Assembly (NCBI GenBank): GCA_003165615.1
Contig: PLWR01000698.1
Location: 1-7,279, forward strand
Direction: 5' to 3'
From: Acidobacteriota bacterium
GTDB lineage: Bacteria; Acidobacteriota; Terriglobia; UBA7540
Length of the DNA stretch: 7,279 nucleotides
Part shown: piece by piece, positions 1 to 5,473 of the stretch
Numbering within the stretch: the first letter of the stretch is position 1
How the letters are laid out: each line of letters starts with the position of its first letter
Notes under the pieces: generated by a model
Told to the model about the DNA's origin: nothing
Database searches by the model: none
The model's input: the letters and a program-made list of their open reading frames with translations, nothing else
Position numbers and translations under genes: made by a program

Positions 1-102
1 CGCGCCATTCGTCACGCCTCCCTGCATTGGTTCGAGCTCAAACAATTGCCGCAAGCGGCCATCTCCCAATTGGCCCGCAAGATCGTGCAAAAGATTTCTT
101 GA
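1..102 (+). CDS. C-terminal end of an unrecognised protein (5' truncated)
   Basis: Reading frame 1 is open from the window edge to a TGA at 100-102 and gives 33 residues, beginning RAIRHASLHWFELK and ending IVQKIS. The fragment is rich in Leu, Gln and Ala and looks helical, with no motif that identifies a family. It lies on the same strand as the response regulator downstream, but 186 bp containing a repeat element separate them, so a shared operon is uncertain. Coding status is inferred from the open frame and a composition like the neighbouring genes. No function is proposed. Confidence 0.5.
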   Translation, partial: RAIRHASLHWFELKQLPQAAISQLARKIVQKIS

Positions 103-136
103 GAAGAATTGGGACCGTAGAGGCGCGGAGCAAAGT

Positions 137-275
137 AGGTGTCAGGTGTCAGGTATCAGGTGTCAGGTGCTGAAAAAGAGCGGAACGCGAAGACCGAAAC
201 TCGAAATTCAACGGCGGCATGGCGAGTTTCGAGTTTCGGATCTGACACCTGGGACCTGGCACCTGAAACCTGGCG
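137..275. repeat. Inverted heptamer-repeat element, copy 1
   Basis: The left arm (137-170) is a tandem array of the heptamer AGGTGTC with slight variation (AGGTGTC, AGGTGTC, AGGTATC, AGGTGTC, AGGTGC). The right arm (244-271) carries the same heptamer inverted: GACACCT, GGGACCT, GGCACCT, GAAACCT. Between them an inner inverted pair, CGAAACTCGAAATTC and GAGTTTCGAGTTTCG, also matches in opposite orientation. The whole can fold into one long imperfect stem. A second copy of this architecture lies at 1020-1150, so the response regulator gene is bracketed. The heptad arrays recall the short tandem heptanucleotide repeats known from cyanobacteria, in layout rather than in sequence. Confidence 0.85.
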
Positions 276-288
276 AAAGGTTGCGCGA

Positions 289-1017
289 GTGTCGTCAAAC
301 CTCAAAATCCTGATCGTCGATGACAACCCCACCATTCTCAAGCTCATGTGTCAGAGCCTGGAGAAGTGTGGCGAGATTATTACCGCCTCGGATGGCGCCG
401 ACGCTTTGATGAAGACGATTGAGGTCATGCCGGATTTGATCATTTCCGATTACACCATGCCGGTTATGGACGGCCGCGCGCTTTTTGATAAACTGCGGGC
501 GCGCAAGGAAACTCAAAATATTCCCTTTGTCTTTCTCGCTTCCCAAAAGGAAATTGATGAGCGCCTGCGCATGGTTTTGGAGGGCGTTGAGGACTACTTC
601 GTCAAGCCCTTCTTTGCGCGTGATCTCTTTCAGCAGGCGCGCCGCATCACCGCACGATTGCTCCAGCAACGGATGGAGAAGGAGGGCGGCGGCGTCGGGA
701 TCAAAGGGAAGCTTACCGAAATCAGCTTAATTGACTGGATGCAGACTCTCGAGCAGGGCCGCAAAACCTGCGCCCTGATGCTGCGCTCGGGGGGCGAGGA
801 GTGTACGATCTACTTCAGCGAAGGCAATGTGACCCACGCGGTTTGCGGCGACCTGAAAGGCGATGCCGCGGTCTTCAAGGTTCTCGCCTGGATGGATGGC
901 GATTGGGAAGTGGATTTTCAGAAACATTCTCCCCAGCGCACCACCACCATGTCCACCCAGGGCCTGATGATGGAAGGCCTGCGCATCATGGACGAAGCCA
1001 ACCGCGACGCGGAGTAA
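289..1017 (+). CDS. Response regulator, REC receiver plus DUF4388 (PATAN) domain
   Basis: The 242-residue cytoplasmic protein has a receiver domain at about residues 5-125: acidic pair D11-D12, phospho-acceptor D54 (in SDYTMPVMDG) and K106-P107 in YFVKPF. A DUF4388/PATAN domain follows at about 138-215, from GKLTEISLIDWMQ through IYFSEGNVTHA to DGDWEVDF. There is no DNA-binding or enzymatic output domain, so it probably acts by protein contact; PATAN domains occur in PatA-like proteins and in gliding and chemotaxis regulators. GTG at 289 is chosen because GAAAGG (275-280) lies 8 nt upstream and the receiver fold starts directly after it. An in-frame ATG at 139 would add 50 residues translated from the heptamer repeat, which is unlikely to be protein. 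One oddity is that the usual Thr/Ser after beta-4 is Ala (A84, in PFVFLAS), with S85 beside it. The cognate kinase is not visible. Confidence 0.9.
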   Translation: MSSNLKILIVDDNPTILKLMCQSLEKCGEIITASDGADALMKTIEVMPDLIISDYTMPVMDGRALFDKLRARKETQNIPFVFLASQKEIDERLRMVLEGVEDYFVKPFFARDLFQQARRITARLLQQRMEKEGGGVGIKGKLTEISLIDWMQTLEQGRKTCALMLRSGGEECTIYFSEGNVTHAVCGDLKGDAAVFKVLAWMDGDWEVDFQKHSPQRTTTMSTQGLMMEGLRIMDEANRDAE

Positions 1018-1019
1018 AT

Positions 1020-1150
1020 CAGGTGTAAGGTGCCAGGTGTCAGGTGCCAGGAAGAAACGAAAATCGAAATTCGATGGCGGACCTGCGAGTTTCGAATTTC
1101 GAGTTTCGAGTTTCGGGTCTGAACCTGTCACCTGCAACCTATAACCTACC
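1020..1150. repeat. Inverted heptamer-repeat element, copy 2, abutting the moaB start codon
   Basis: This has the same plan as the element at 137-275. The left arm holds heptamers AGGTGTA, AGGTGCC, AGGTGTC, AGGTGCC. A core of GAAATTCGA and GAGTTTCGA type motifs follows. The right arm holds inverted heptamers ending in ACCT (GTCACCT, GCAACCT, ATAACCT). The right arm runs to the base before the ATG at 1151, so the entire gap between the response regulator and moaB is this element. Orientation is the same as copy 1; the heptamer register is conserved although individual bases differ. Confidence 0.85.
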
Positions 1151-1636
1151 ATGCTGCGTGCCCAAATTCTGGTTTTGAGTGACGCTTGCTCGCGCGGCGG
1201 GCGCCCGGACCTTTCTGGCCCGGCGGTTCGGGACGCGCTGGAAGCACGCGGATGGCAAGTGGGCGCGATCGAAATCCTCCCCGATGATTTGGAAACCATT
1301 CAGCGAAAACTGGAAGCCCTTACCGATGCGGACGACTGCGACGCCGTGGTGACCGCGGGCGGCACGGGCGTGGGTCCACGTGATATGACTCCGGAGGCAA
1401 CGCGCGCCGTCATGGAAAAGGAAATTCCCGGCCTCGCGGAACTGATGCGCGCCGAAGGCATCAAGAAAACGCGGCGCGCCGCCCTGTCGCGTGGCGTGGT
1501 GGTTGTGCGCAAGGGCAAACTCATCGTCAACCTGCCCGGAAGCCCGAGCGGCGCCCGCGAGTCCATCGAGAGCATTCTGGATTTATTGCCGCACGTCGTG
1601 GACCTCATCCAGGGCCGCACAGCACACCACGATTAG
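1151..1636 (+). CDS. moaB: MogA/MoaB-family molybdenum cofactor biosynthesis protein
   Basis: The 161-residue protein spans one whole MoCF-biosynthesis domain, the usual length for the family. Signatures in order are a first beta strand ILVLSDACSRGG (6-17) with D20 and SGP (22-24), PDD around D45-D46 (the acidic position of MogA), the nucleotide/molybdopterin loop TAGGTGVGPRDMTPEAT (68-84) with D78, and LPGSPSGA near the C-terminus. MogA adenylylates molybdopterin before molybdate insertion in the cytoplasm; MoaB proteins do the same in archaea but are less well defined in bacteria, and sequence alone does not separate the two here. The start is firm because the fold begins at residue 3. There is no Shine-Dalgarno sequence: the upstream bases are the heptamer repeat. 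No other cofactor gene is adjacent. Confidence 0.92.
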   Translation: MLRAQILVLSDACSRGGRPDLSGPAVRDALEARGWQVGAIEILPDDLETIQRKLEALTDADDCDAVVTAGGTGVGPRDMTPEATRAVMEKEIPGLAELMRAEGIKKTRRAALSRGVVVVRKGKLIVNLPGSPSGARESIESILDLLPHVVDLIQGRTAHHD

Positions 1637-1718
1637 CCCTGAATACCCGGTGCGAGGGCGGTGTTGGGGAACTGTCGAGAGGGCGGGAAATTGCAGCTTG
1701 CGGAATTAAGCATCCAAG

Positions 1719-1820
1719 CTGTCATGCTGGCCCGTTTTTTGGGCGAAGAACCCCCGTAGTTTGCTCTGAGCACCAACCGTCACGAACTACAGGGATCCTT
1801 CGCTGCGCTCAGGATGACAG
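1719..1820. repeat. Palindromic intergenic repeat ending in CTGTCATGCTG / CAGGATGACAG
   Basis: The end sequences CTGTCATGCTG (1719-1729) and CAGGATGACAG (1810-1820) are inverted copies with one mismatch, enclosing about 80 bp. Inside the right part, ATCCT and AGGAT (around 1795-1815) flank TCGCTGCGCTC and can form a small hairpin. Motifs of the type GGATCCTTCGCTGCGCTCAGG are familiar as dispersed repeats in several soil bacterial genomes; that statement is recall, not a search. The 256-bp gap 1637-1892 holds this element and the ribosome binding site of the next gene, and I see no gene in it. Confidence 0.6.
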
Positions 1821-1892
1821 TGCAGCGACTAGCGAGGGATAACTTACTTTAGTCGCCGCTCCAATTTGAAATGAGCTGGGAGAGGACCTGGG

Positions 1893-3443
1893 ATGACCAT
1901 ATTCAGAAAAGTGATGGCGGGGGTGCTGCTTTCAACGGCCTGTTTCTTGGGACTGGCAGGGGGAAGCGGCCCGGTAAACCCGGAGAATCCCCCGGCGAAA
2001 GGGCAACAGGAGGCGGCCGTAAAGTCTCCGCGCACGCTGATCGGGCTTCAGTACGAATCCTTTTTCACCCTGCACAACGTCAGTTGGGACGCCAGCCAAC
2101 CCTCGGGGTCCATCGGGCTTTATAGCGGGACGGCGGAGGCAATACCCATCCTGGGAAAGTACAGCTCCTATGACGTTAATATCCTCAGGAAACATGAGGA
2201 GTGGTTCGAGTACCTGGGAATCGACTGGCTGCTGATCGACTGGACGAACTTTCTGATTGCCAAGCCGGATTGGGAAGAGCACCAGGGCGCGACCCGGGAA
2301 GCCGAGGAGACCACGGAACTTATTTTCAAGACCTACCACAAGCTCGAATTGGAAGGGAAGCACCCGCCCAAGCTGGTCTTCATGATGCCGCTATTCAAGA
2401 GTGCGGCGACGGTGCCCATTGGCATAAAGAGGCTCAACAATGTCATTCAATGGGCGAACAAGACCTTCCTGGATAACCCGGAGTATAAGAGTGAGTTGCT
2501 CGAATTTGACGGCAAGCCGCTGATGCTCCTCCCCTGGTGGGGGGCCAACGTGCATACCTCAGGCATGACTTGCGAGGATCTGGCGAAATTCACCGGCCAG
2601 ATTTCCGCTCCGCGTTGGACCGTCCGGTGGATGGGAACACAGCTTGATGACTCGCATGTCGGCCAATGCGGATATTGGTCGTGGATGGATGGAACCATAC
2701 GGCAGGCCGTGACCTACCGCGATGGCGCTCCCGAGGAGACGGTGGTGACGCCGTCCTGCTTCCCCTTCGCCTTCACCGACGCTCTCCTCAAGACCCGGCA
2801 GGGTTGGCTTGATCCCAAAGCCGTGGGAAGGGATCATGGGGCTCCCTACCTTGAAAGCTGGAAGGTGGCCTTTGAAAACCGGCCCCGGGTGATTCAAATT
2901 CACCAGTGGAACGAATTTGCCGGACAGCCCAATGATAAGGGAATGGGTCCGGGCGTGAAGCAGAAGGTCTTTGGCGATGAATACAATTTGGAACTCAGCG
3001 ATGACCTTGAGCCCACCCAGCTCGATAAGTGCGGATTCCGGGATTGCGGAGGCTGGGGCTACTACTATATGAACCTCACCAAGGCGCTGATTTCTCTGTA
3101 TCGGAAGGAGACTCCCGATATCACCGTCCTGGCGCTCTCGGGGCCCGCCCTGCCCGCGGTGGTTAAGGAAAATCAACTTCCCCTCACCTGGAATTACCTC
3201 GGCAAGTCCCCCAGCAGTTATACGCTTAAGGTGGATGGACGGGTGGTGGCGGAAGATATTAATGGAGAAAATTACGCCTTGAACCTGGCGAAGTTTTTGC
3301 CGGGAAAGCACACCGTCGTGTTGGTTGCGAACGGGGTACATACTTTTTTTGACTTGGCTCCCGAGAGGCTTACGACGAAGTCTCCCACGCCGCTGCCGGT
3401 TACCTCGGCAATTGAAATCAACTACACGCCGAACACACGCTGA
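1893..3443 (+). CDS. Secreted glycoside hydrolase family 99-like protein
   Basis: The 516-residue protein is probably exported. Residues 1-24 form a signal peptide (basic FRK, hydrophobic GVLLSTACFLGLAGG); STAC at 14-17 is a poor lipobox, so lipidation is possible but not favoured. The mature part has features of GH99/GH71-like TIM barrels: SYDVNILRKHEEWFEYLGID (92-111) followed by WLLIDWTN, a strand with LMLLPWWGAN (210-219), and VIQIHQWNEF (333-342), where E341 sits in the WNE motif typical of the catalytic region of GH99-type enzymes. Residues about 425-490 look like a C-terminal beta-sandwich. GH99 enzymes are endo-acting mannosidases, but related bacterial proteins act on or are linked to many polysaccharides, so the substrate is unknown. 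The start is supported by GAGGA (1882-1886), 6 nt before the ATG. It converges on the PEP-CTERM gene downstream. Family placement is by motif only. Confidence 0.65.
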   Translation: MTIFRKVMAGVLLSTACFLGLAGGSGPVNPENPPAKGQQEAAVKSPRTLIGLQYESFFTLHNVSWDASQPSGSIGLYSGTAEAIPILGKYSSYDVNILRKHEEWFEYLGIDWLLIDWTNFLIAKPDWEEHQGATREAEETTELIFKTYHKLELEGKHPPKLVFMMPLFKSAATVPIGIKRLNNVIQWANKTFLDNPEYKSELLEFDGKPLMLLPWWGANVHTSGMTCEDLAKFTGQISAPRWTVRWMGTQLDDSHVGQCGYWSWMDGTIRQAVTYRDGAPEETVVTPSCFPFAFTDALLKTRQGWLDPKAVGRDHGAPYLESWKVAFENRPRVIQIHQWNEFAGQPNDKGMGPGVKQKVFGDEYNLELSDDLEPTQLDKCGFRDCGGWGYYYMNLTKALISLYRKETPDITVLALSGPALPAVVKENQLPLTWNYLGKSPSSYTLKVDGRVVAEDINGENYALNLAKFLPGKHTVVLVANGVHTFFDLAPERLTTKSPTPLPVTSAIEINYTPNTR

Positions 3444-3666
3444 AATGGGCCTGCCCTATGGCGTGGTTCGCGCCGGATGAGTACGGGATGGATCGATCAG
3501 GCGTGGGTAGCGCATCAGAGGCGGGCGTCGTTTTGCCCTCCTCTGCGGTCCTTCTTCGGGATATGACATCGCCAAATGACTTTCGCGTACGCGGGGCGCG
3601 AACTTCCGTTGCCTGCTGGTCAATACGCACGGATTTGATGCCGCACCAATGACCCCCGGTAAGGAC
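3444..3666. other. Intergenic stretch with no recognised gene
   Basis: This lies between the stop of the GH99-like gene and the start of the duplicated PEP-CTERM unit. Short open frames exist on both strands but have no ribosome binding site, signal peptide or recognisable motif. I see no strong terminator hairpin with a T-tract for the + strand gene. Confidence 0.6.
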
Positions 3667-3903
3667 GGTGAGGTCAAGAGCCCAGAGGAACGCAAAGTAC
3701 GCGTATCTCTACGCTGCCCGCTGTCATGAAACCTAACGGGCGAAGCCCGCCTTGCATTCGTACGCCGGAGGCCCACACTGCCTGTGGGCCCCCGGCTTCG
3801 AACCTACTCTGCGACAAAGTCACACCCGGAGCTTGCGCCGAACCGCACCAAAGGCTCCGGCCAGGAAGGTACCGAACAGGAGCATGCTGGACGGTTCCGG
3901 AGT
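3667..3903. repeat. Unit A, 3'-flank plus PEP-CTERM tail arm of the tandem duplication
   Basis: This pairs with 5243-5473. Similarity starts at GGTGAGGTCAA and ends at the TPEP codons of the upstream PEP-CTERM gene. Within the 81 coding bases for the tail, 80 are identical between copies; the non-coding part has more substitutions and a short indel near 3711-3720. The sequence inward from 3903 (aacagtag...) bears no resemblance to its counterpart. Confidence 0.95.
3737..3796 (-). terminator. Two-hairpin terminator candidate downstream of PEP-CTERM gene A
   Basis: The first hairpin encountered after the stop codon is very strong: 3764-3777 pairs with 3783-3796 (14 positions, one mismatch, 5-nt loop). 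A second, CGGGC-TTC-GCCCG (3737-3749), follows and leads into TTAGGTTT on the transcript. There is no clean U-run, so intrinsic termination is only moderately supported; mRNA 3'-end protection is an alternative. It would also insulate against the converging + strand gene. Confidence 0.5.
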
Positions 3904-4425
3904 AACAGTAGCTGGGCCGTTATTCTCCACGTCGACGTTCGTCAACTCGTCAAACGAAGGATCCTGACGGCCGAGGAAATCCACCTCAGTAGTAGTCGAG
4001 GTGGCAACCAGTCCGCTCACGGTGTAATTGACAAGTGAAGTGGTATCGAGGTTCGGGAGGTCCAAAGCAACCGTGCTCCCGAAGAGCGCCTCCAGTTCAT
4101 TGGTGGGTTCTTCCGACAGGTAGGAGAAGGACAGCGTGTAGCTGTCTCCCGCAACGGTGGTGATATCCTGAAACAGATCCGCTTCGTTGCCTACAGGACC
4201 GGTGATGCACGGTTGTCCTATGCAGCCTGTCGATGCGTAATAGTAGGACCCGTTGTAGCCGAATCCCCAGGGATAATTGCCGTCGGTTTGGGTGGTGGAC
4301 CAACCCAAGCCGCCGGCCGCGAAGTTGCCATTGGTGATCTCGTTGGCCCGCAGCGCCGACGGCGCCACCAGACCCAGCAATGCTACGAACGCTACCGCTA
4401 TTGCGAACCGAAATCGAGCAATCAT
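3820..4425 (-). CDS. PEP-CTERM sorting-domain protein A (secreted, jelly-roll-like body)
   Basis: The 201-residue exported protein has a signal peptide at 1-27 (ARFRF, then IAVAFVALLGLVAPSA, likely cut after ALRA). A mature body at about 28-174 carries the pattern of a carbohydrate-binding-like beta-sandwich: ITNGNFAAGGLGWS, LFQDITTVAGDSYTLSFSYL and a closing FDELTNVDVEN. The sorting tail at 175-201 has PEP (176-178), a hydrophobic helix and the basic end RRKLRV. PEP-CTERM tails are recognised by an exosortase (EpsH/Xrt family), which links such proteins to the surface or exopolysaccharide. Two cysteines (C68, C73) could form a disulfide. The start is set by a perfect AAGGAGG (4434-4440), 8 nt before the ATG; a longer frame reaching 4482 lacks that support. 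The binding ligand is unknown and no exosortase gene is in the window. Confidence 0.9.
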   Translation of the reverse strand: MIARFRFAIAVAFVALLGLVAPSALRANEITNGNFAAGGLGWSTTQTDGNYPWGFGYNGSYYYASTGCIGQPCITGPVGNEADLFQDITTVAGDSYTLSFSYLSEEPTNELEALFGSTVALDLPNLDTTSLVNYTVSGLVATSTTTEVDFLGRQDPSFDELTNVDVENNGPATVTPEPSSMLLFGTFLAGAFGAVRRKLRV

Positions 4426-4440
4426 AGAATTTTCCTCCTT

Positions 4441-4459
4441 CTCACAATTTTCCTGTGAG
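4441..4459 (-). promoter_or_regulatory. Leader hairpin next to the ribosome binding site of PEP-CTERM gene A
   Basis: CTCACA (4441-4446) and TGTGAG (4454-4459) are perfect inverted copies around a 7-nt loop. On the transcript the stem ends at the base before AAGGAGG. It could position or modulate ribosome access, or be a protein-binding site on the DNA. The second PEP-CTERM gene lacks it. Confidence 0.35.
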
Positions 4460-4550
4460 CCTAGTTTCTCTACTGTCGACACGCCGCCCTTGGCGCATCA
4501 ACCAGAAATTGTTTTGTTTACGAGAGTGGCTACCCTTACAAGCCAATTCA

Positions 4551-4637
4551 ACTCTAACAGCATGCTGAAATTGCGCAATGGCCCGAATGTGCCGATTTTC
4601 GGCATATGTGTGCCGACCCAAAAGGCACTATAGTGCC
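4551..4637 (-). promoter_or_regulatory. Candidate promoter and operator array of PEP-CTERM gene A
   Basis: GTGCC occurs at 4589, 4610 and 4633, spaced 21 and 23 bp, about two helical turns each. Two occurrences lie in perfect palindromes: TGCCGA-TTT-TCGGCA (4590-4604) and GGCACTATAGTGCC (4624-4637). On the gene-proximal side a weak sigma-70-like pair is possible, TTGCGC (4573-4578) and TAGAGT (4551-4556, read on the minus strand) with 16 bp between. No GG-N10-GC sigma-54 match was found here. The array is repeated unchanged in unit B. Confidence 0.45.
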
Positions 4638-4817
4638 GTCCCCTGGACCACTGATTGAAGCCGCTCTACTCCTGATCTTCGTTTTCACGCCGGATTCAGG
4701 TTGTACCAGATGGTAGCCAGTCAGCGAATTTCTGACTGTGGGCCTTTCTCACACGTGCATCCCCCCTTCGAAGCGCCTGAACCTCGCGGGAAGTTTACGT
4801 TTTTGCCAAGAAGAACC

Positions 4818-4842
4818 CGCGGTCAGGAAGGCGCTGACCGCG
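4818..4842. repeat. Perfect 9-bp stem-loop in the shared upstream region
   Basis: CGCGGTCAG (4818-4826) and CTGACCGCG (4834-4842) pair perfectly around a 7-nt loop. In unit B the right half reads CTGAGCGCG, so one base pair is lost and not compensated. That argues against strong selection on the structure in both copies. Confidence 0.6.
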
Positions 4843-4914
4843 TCTACCAGCTCGCTATCGTTATATTTGGTATTGGCCCGTTCAGCCACGGAGTGGCGGT
4901 GTCGTTTAGCGCAT

Positions 4915-5062
4915 GGCGAGCCAGCCATGGGAATGCGAGCGGGAGCAATAACATACTGAGCCCCGTAGGGGCGACGTCTGGCCCCGCATATGACCCGATG
5001 CCGCCCCTACGGGGCTAAAAGTGTGTAAACCCGGGGGCGCACTTACCCACGGCTGGCTCGCC
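4915..5062. repeat. Nested inverted repeat between the two PEP-CTERM units
   Basis: Outer arms 4915-4931 and 5046-5062 match in 16 of 17 positions (GGCGAGCCAGCCATGGG against its complement), and weaker similarity extends further outward on both sides. The inner arms AGCCCCGTAGGGGCG (4959-4973) and CGCCCCTACGGGGCT (5002-5016) are perfect 15-bp inverted copies around 28 bp. The inner motif is of a kind seen as dispersed intergenic repeats in environmental bacterial genomes (recalled, not searched). It could be a non-autonomous mobile element, but I see no clear target-site duplication. The 389-bp gap 4854-5242 contains no credible gene. Confidence 0.7.
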
Positions 5063-5206
5063 GTGGACTAAATGACGACGCCCGTTTCGCGGGCTTTCAG
5101 CGAAGTAGCCATGCCTTAACCTGGACGTGACTGCATTCGCGGGTGGCGCATACATTGGTTCTTATGTAGGCGTCGCCAGTGGCCTCGCGCCCCGAAAAAC
5201 CCGGGA

Positions 5207-5232
5207 CGCAGACATACAAAGCAATGTCTGCG
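5207..5232. repeat. Perfect 9-bp stem-loop CGCAGACAT / ATGTCTGCG
   Basis: The two arms (5207-5215 and 5224-5232) are perfect inverted copies with an 8-nt loop. It sits just outside the left end of unit B (5243) and is absent at the left end of unit A. It may be a small dispersed palindromic repeat. Confidence 0.6.
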
Positions 5233-5242
5233 CCACCTTCGC

Positions 5243-5473
5243 GGTGAGGTCAAAAGCCGCAGAGGAACGCAAAGTACGCGTACCTCTGCGCTGTCATGAA
5301 ACCTAACGGGCGAAGCCCGCCTTGCATCCATACGCCGGAGGCCCACGCTGCCTGTGGGCCCCCGGCTTCGAACCTACTGTGCGCCAAAGTCACACCCGGA
5401 GCTTGCGCCGAACCGCACCAAAGGCTCCGGCCAGGAAGGTACCGAACAGGAGCAGGCTGGACGGTTCCGGAGT
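5243..5473. repeat. Unit B, 3'-flank plus PEP-CTERM tail arm of the tandem duplication
   Basis: This is the counterpart of 3667-3903. It carries the same 81-base sorting-tail coding sequence with a single difference (Leu instead of Met after PEPSS) and the same hairpin region beyond the stop. Similarity ends at the TPEP codons, inside which the two genes are unrelated. Confidence 0.95.
5309..5366 (-). terminator. Two-hairpin terminator candidate downstream of PEP-CTERM gene B
   Basis: This copy of the structure at 3737-3796 starts 24 bp after the stop codon. A change (CACACTG to CACGCTG) removes the loop-closing pair of the large hairpin, but the rest of the stem and the CGGGC-GAA-GCCCG hairpin are intact. 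There is no U-run, so the function is tentative. Confidence 0.45.

Larger units (their letters stand above)
4493..4853. repeat. Unit A, upstream-region arm of the tandem duplication
   Basis: This pairs with 6048-6406. The similarity is near-continuous for about 360 bp, broken only by a short unlike patch (about 4530-4548 against 6085-6102) just inside the promoter region. It starts about 70 bp upstream of the PEP-CTERM A start codon and ends at CTACCAGCTC. It contains the GTGCC palindrome array and the stem-loop at 4818-4842. Confidence 0.95.

Noticed and set aside
137..275. CRISPR-like short repeat array
   Set aside because: The units are contiguous 7-mers without unique spacers, and the array is inverted in its second half.
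139..288. ATG at 139 as the start of the response regulator, adding 50 N-terminal residues
   Set aside because: The extra residues are a translation of the heptamer-repeat element, and the receiver fold begins right after GTG 289, which has its own GAAAGG ribosome binding site.
727..1299. Minus-strand open frame spanning the regulator end, the repeat and the moaB start
   Set aside because: It crosses two well-supported + strand genes and translates the repeat element, so it is an antisense shadow.
2559..3341. Long minus-strand open frame inside the GH99-like gene
   Set aside because: It is antisense to a gene with clear motifs, signal peptide and ribosome binding site, and its translation has no recognisable domain.
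4560..4640. Sigma-54 promoter for the PEP-CTERM genes built on the GGCAC motifs
   Set aside because: All three GGCAC motifs lack GC at the required 10-bp distance from GG (each has CC), so the -12 element fails.
4701..5018. Possible small gene on the + strand, with a parallel frame at 6254-6451
   Set aside because: Both frames come from the duplicated upstream DNA. Most base differences between the copies change the amino acid, and there is no ribosome binding site, so coding constraint is absent.
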